Of a stretch of 64,000 nucleotides of DNA, positions 61,050 through 64,000 are shown in pieces. The stretch covers positions 62,001 to 126,000 of the forward strand of contig NZ_BAGD01000054.1 in assembly GCF_000308635.1 (NCBI RefSeq), in the 5' to 3' direction. The notes beneath the pieces are model-generated. The model saw only the letters and a program-made list of their open reading frames with translations, was not told the DNA's origin and ran no database searches. Position 1 is the first letter of the stretch. Each line of letters begins with the position of its first letter. The translations under genes were made by a program, and so were the position numbers. The DNA comes from Nocardia otitidiscaviarum NBRC 14405. GTDB lineage: Bacteria; Actinomycetota; Actinomycetes; Mycobacteriales; Mycobacteriaceae.

Positions 61050-62585
61050 TCAGTCGGTGACCGGCGTCACCGGGATCGGCGCGATGGATCGCACACAGTC
61101 GGTGGCGCCGGGCGTGCCGATGCGCAGGAACGTCGTCACCAGACCGGAGACGCAGCCACCCGGCACCAGATCCGGCACATGGCCCACATTCGGCACCGAG
61201 ACGAAGGTGGCGCGGGGGAACTTCGCCGCCACCCGCAGGCCGTTGGCATCCGGGGTGATGGCGTCCAGGTCACCGGAGAGCACCAGCACCGGCACGTCCG
61301 GAAGCGGTTGGGCGGCATGGTCGATACGGGTGGTGGCGGGCCAGCCCAGGCAGGTGTCGCCGCCGTCGCGCTGGGCCGCCGAGAACCCGGCGGCGCTGAA
61401 GGCCCCGGCCTCCCCGGCCGCCGCCACGGCCCGGCGGTACTGCTGTTCACGCTCGGTCACCGGGGCGTCCGGGGACCAGATCGTCGGGTAGTCGTTGCAG
61501 GCCACGGCGAGGTAGAGGTCGATGTTCTCCATGACCGGCGCGGTGGCGGCGCGGACCGCGAAGGCGCGCAGGGGAGCGTCGTCGCCGCGCACCGCCGCAC
61601 GCAGGGCGGCGGGGACGGTGCCCAGCACGGGGTCGGGATCGCTGCCGACCCCGGAGGTGGCGGCCTCGAAGAGCAGGCTGGCGAACTTGTCCTCGGTCAG
61701 CGTGAACGGGCGCTCGCCGGGGACGGGCAGCGGGTCGGTGCGCAGGCGGGCGTTCACCGCACGCAGGTCCGCGACGGCGGCCGCGCCGTCACAGGCGCCG
61801 CTGCGGTCGCAGATGCGCTGTAGCGCCAGCGACACCGCTTCGGCGTTCGGGCGGTTGAGCGTATCGAAATCGTGCGGGTACGCACCCGACAGCACCATGG
61901 ACTGAACGTGGTCCGGGTGGCGCTGGGCGTAGACCGGCAGCAGGTAGGTGCCGTAGGAGATGCCGTACAGCACCACCTTCGGAATGCCGAGTTCGGTACG
62001 GACGGCGTCGAAGTCGTCCACGGTGGCGGCGGAGGTGTAGCCCGCCGCGCGGGGGCCGAGCAGTTCACCGCAGCGAGTTGCCGTCCGGCGCTGTTCGTCT
62101 CGGGAGAGGGTCAGGAAATCCTGGTCGGGGACACCGCAATCCAGCGGTGTGGACCGGCCGGTGCCGCGCGGGTCGATGAGCAGGAGATCGTGGTCGGCGA
62201 GGAGATCGCCGTCGACGGCGGCCAAGGCCAGATCGGCGTGCTCGATGAGCGGGACGCCCGGGCCGCCCGGATTCGGAAGGATGGTGCCCGCGGCGGGGGT
62301 GTCCTGGTCGGTGCGGTGGATCAGCGCGTAGGCGACCTGGACGGTGCCCAGGTCGGGGCTGCCGGGCACCAGGTCGCGGTCGATGGTGCCGCAGTCGACG
62401 CGGTGGGTGTCGAGGGTCGGGCACCACTCCGGGATGCCGGATGCGGGCGTGCCCGCGGGGGGAAGTGTGCTCGCCGCGGTGTGCGAGCCGCCGGAGGGTT
62501 GTGCGCCGCCGCACGCGGTGAGCGTGCTCAGTGCCACCAGTGCGGCGGCGACTGTTGTCAGTGCGGTGCGCGTCGTGCTGCGCAT
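61050..62585 (-). CDS. lipoprotein alpha/beta hydrolase (tripeptidyl-aminopeptidase type)
   Basis: A 511-residue exported hydrolase of the TAP/SCO7095-like type. Signal peptide with lipobox LSTLTAC; hydrolase with oxyanion [10 protein letters not shown], nucleophile Ser in [17 protein letters not shown], Asp in [12 protein letters not shown] and His in [16 protein letters not shown]-terminal Cys pairs support an extracytoplasmic location. ATG 62585 follows AAAGG. It is 46 bases upstream of the response-regulator gene on the same strand, so it may belong to the same transcript. Confidence 0.85.
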   Translation of the reverse strand: MRSTTRTALTTVAAALVALSTLTACGGAQPSGGSHTAASTLPPAGTPASGIPEWCPTLDTHRVDCGTIDRDLVPGSPDLGTVQVAYALIHRTDQDTPAAGTILPNPGGPGVPLIEHADLALAAVDGDLLADHDLLLIDPRGTGRSTPLDCGVPDQDFLTLSRDEQRRTATRCGELLGPRAAGYTSAATVDDFDAVRTELGIPKVVLYGISYGTYLLPVYAQRHPDHVQSMVLSGAYPHDFDTLNRPNAEAVSLALQRICDRSGACDGAAAVADLRAVNARLRTDPLPVPGERPFTLTEDKFASLLFEAATSGVGSDPDPVLGTVPAALRAAVRGDDAPLRAFAVRAATAPVMENIDLYLAVACNDYPTIWSPDAPVTEREQQYRRAVAAAGEAGAFSAAGFSAAQRDGGDTCLGWPATTRIDHAAQPLPDVPVLVLSGDLDAITPDANGLRVAAKFPRATFVSVPNVGHVPDLVPGGCVSGLVTTFLRIGTPGATDCVRSIAPIPVTPVTD

Positions 62586-62709
62586 ATCGGTCGGGACCTT
62601 TCGCCGTGGTGCCTCCCGGTGAGGCACGACAGCGATGGTGGTGGGGTGAGGTCGGACCGACGTGAAAGGAACGGCAAAGGGGTGTAAGAAAGTGACGGCT
62701 CTGGAGGGT

Positions 62710-62744
62710 GTCTGCGCTTGCCCACCCTGCGCCCCCGCGCAGAC
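62710..62744 (-). terminator. hairpin after asnB
   Basis: GTCTGCGC (62710-62717) and GCGCAGAC (62737-62744) form a perfect 8-bp stem with a 19-base loop, 10 bases past the asnB stop on the transcribed strand. It is a reasonable terminator, though with no T-run. Confidence 0.45.
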
Positions 62745-62754
62745 GCTCAGCGCG

Positions 62755-64000
62755 TTACAGGGAGACCGGGTAGGTGGGTTCCTGGATCTCCGGTTTGATG
62801 CGCTGTTCGACGAAGATGCCGTGCCAGATCATGAAGACCAGCAGGGTCCACAGGCGGCGGCTGTGGTCGGAGGTGCCCGCGCGGTGGGCGTCCAGCATGC
62901 CCAGCACGGCGGTCTTGTCGAGCAGGTGGTCGGTGGCGGAGTCGGTGATCTGCTGACGCGCCCAGTCGTAGAGCTCCGGGCCACGCAGCCAGTGCCGCAG
63001 CGGGACGGGGAAACCGAGCTTGGCGCGGTGCAGGACGTGCGGGGGCACGATGTCCTCCAGCGCGCGGCGCAGGGCGTACTTGGTGGTGTCCTTGGTGATC
63101 TTCTGATCCACCGGGATCTTCTCGGCGACCGCGAAGACCTCCGGATCCAGGAACGGCACCCGCAGCTCCAGCGAATTGGCCATGGTCATCTTGTCGGCCT
63201 TGACCAGGATGTCGCCGCGCAGCCAGGTGAACAGGTCCAGATGCTGCATGCGCGCCACCGGATCCCAGTCGCGGCCCTGCATGGCCCAGATGGGATCGGT
63301 CACATCGCGATGCGTCCACTCCGGACGGAAATCGCGCAGCACCGAACGCAATTGGGCGTCGTTGAAGCTGCGGGCATTGCCGTAGTAGCGGTCCTCGAGG
63401 GTCAGCGAACCACGGTGCAGCAGACTCTTGCCGCGGGTACCGTCGGGAATGCGCTCCGACAGTCGCCCCGCCAGGCGGCGCAGCGGCTTGGGCAGGTACT
63501 CGAACGGCTTCAGCGACAGCGGTTCCCGGTAGATGGTGTAACCACCGAACAGTTCGTCGGAACCTTCGCCGGACAGCACCACCTTGACGTGCTTACGGGC
63601 CTCCTTGGCTACGAAATACAACGGCACCAGCGCCGGATCGGCCACGGGTTCGTCCAGGTACCAGACGATCTCCGGAATGGAGGCGGCGAACTCCTCGGGG
63701 CTCACGGTGCGGATGTAGTGCTTCGCGCCGATGGCGGCGGCGGTCTCGGCGGCCACATCGGCCTCCGAGTAGCCCTCGCGCTCGAACGCCGAGGTGAAGG
63801 TGAGCAGATTCGGATTGTGCCGGATGGCCAGCGCCGCGATGGCGGTGGAATCGATACCGCCGGAGAGGAACGCGCCGACCGTGACGTCCGCGCGCATATG
63901 CTTGGCCACCGAATCCTCCAGGGCCTCGGCGATCTCGCGATAGCGGTACTCGGCGGTATTCGGGCGCTGCGCCGCCGGACGCGGACGCGTGGTGGGCGGC
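62755..64000 (-). CDS. asnB: asparagine synthase (glutamine-hydrolysing), C-terminal part
   Basis: The visible 414 codons are the C-terminal synthetase domain of a class B asparagine synthetase; the N-terminal glutaminase lies beyond the right edge. The PP-loop is VTVGAFLSGGIDSTAIAALA, with VLSGEGSDELFGGY and the Lys/Arg-rich LRGDILVKADKMTMANSLELRVPFLD and TKYALRRALEDIVPPHVLHRAKLGFPVPL. It converts aspartate plus glutamine to asparagine using ATP; some family members instead amidate peptidoglycan or secondary metabolites. As the 5' end is missing, its start and N-terminal residues are unknown. Confidence 0.93.
   Translation of the reverse strand, partial: PPTTRPRPAAQRPNTAEYRYREIAEALEDSVAKHMRADVTVGAFLSGGIDSTAIAALAIRHNPNLLTFTSAFEREGYSEADVAAETAAAIGAKHYIRTVSPEEFAASIPEIVWYLDEPVADPALVPLYFVAKEARKHVKVVLSGEGSDELFGGYTIYREPLSLKPFEYLPKPLRRLAGRLSERIPDGTRGKSLLHRGSLTLEDRYYGNARSFNDAQLRSVLRDFRPEWTHRDVTDPIWAMQGRDWDPVARMQHLDLFTWLRGDILVKADKMTMANSLELRVPFLDPEVFAVAEKIPVDQKITKDTTKYALRRALEDIVPPHVLHRAKLGFPVPLRHWLRGPELYDWARQQITDSATDHLLDKTAVLGMLDAHRAGTSDHSRRLWTLLVFMIWHGIFVEQRIKPEIQEPTYPVSL

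Noticed and set aside
1..64000. CRISPR arrays, rRNA, tRNA, insertion sequences, prophage
   Set aside because: No spaced repeats, transposase-like or integrase-like proteins or recognisable RNA gene sequences were seen on either strand.

Overview
The window is very GC-rich DNA, with G or C at most third codon positions, many GTG and TTG starts, ATGA/GTGA gene overlaps and several leaderless-looking promoters. The gene content points to a mycolic-acid actinomycete, most likely Nocardia or a close relative: a DevR/DosR-type regulator beside an Acg-type nitroreductase, an MgtA-like mannosyltransferase, UdgX, a DUF3558 lipoprotein, a CGNR zinc-finger protein, an MprAB-like two-component system and a CYP157/CYP154 P450 pair. 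I saw no rRNA, tRNA, CRISPR array, prophage or insertion sequence. It reads as ordinary chromosome rich in small regulator-plus-target modules.

Layout. 1-7.1 kb: cut YqiJ-like membrane protein, NhaA antiporter, AGCS amino-acid symporter, a lipoprotein, and a coupled NfeD protease/slipin pair. 7.2-15.2 kb: three export or transport modules (ABC-2 exporter with two divergent GbsR-type regulators and a palindromic operator; a paired IrtAB/YbtPQ-like ABC half-transporter operon with a divergent TetR). 15.3-24.5 kb: L,D-transpeptidase, zinc-ribbon/CGNR pair, SoxR with its MFS target, an XRE regulator, a membrane-tethered PstS-like receptor, a CoA-disulfide-reductase-like flavoprotein and a methyltransferase. 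24-29.7 kb: TetR/phytanoyl-CoA-dioxygenase-like pair and a glutamine synthetase-like, GATase, aldehyde dehydrogenase, SDR operon that looks like gamma-glutamyl amine (polyamine type) catabolism.

29.9-43.3 kb: Nudix, UdgX, DevR and Acg; PanE; a class I glutaminase; DUF1460 and streptogrisin-like secreted proteins; DUF2254; PAP2 phosphatase; a TRAP-TAXI importer. 43.3-46.2 kb: DMT exporter, TIGR03086 protein with divergent MarR, and a frameshifted DUF3558 lipoprotein. 46.2-48.5 kb: a compact terpene locus (prenyl diphosphate synthase plus class I terpene cyclase). 48.9-56.4 kb: amidohydrolase, MgtA-like glycosyltransferase, transglutaminase-like protein and envelope proteins, including a Gly-rich surface protein with a 21-bp minisatellite.

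56.4-64 kb: the most interesting arrangement. A response regulator, histidine kinase, CYP157-like P450 lacking the ExxR arginine and CYP154-like P450 lie in one tight same-strand series, preceded by a lipoprotein hydrolase and by asnB, whose 5' end is cut by the window. In Streptomyces the CYP157/CYP154 pair usually follows a conservon of sensor-like and GTPase genes; here a true two-component system takes that position. All functional statements are from reading the sequence; no database search was run.
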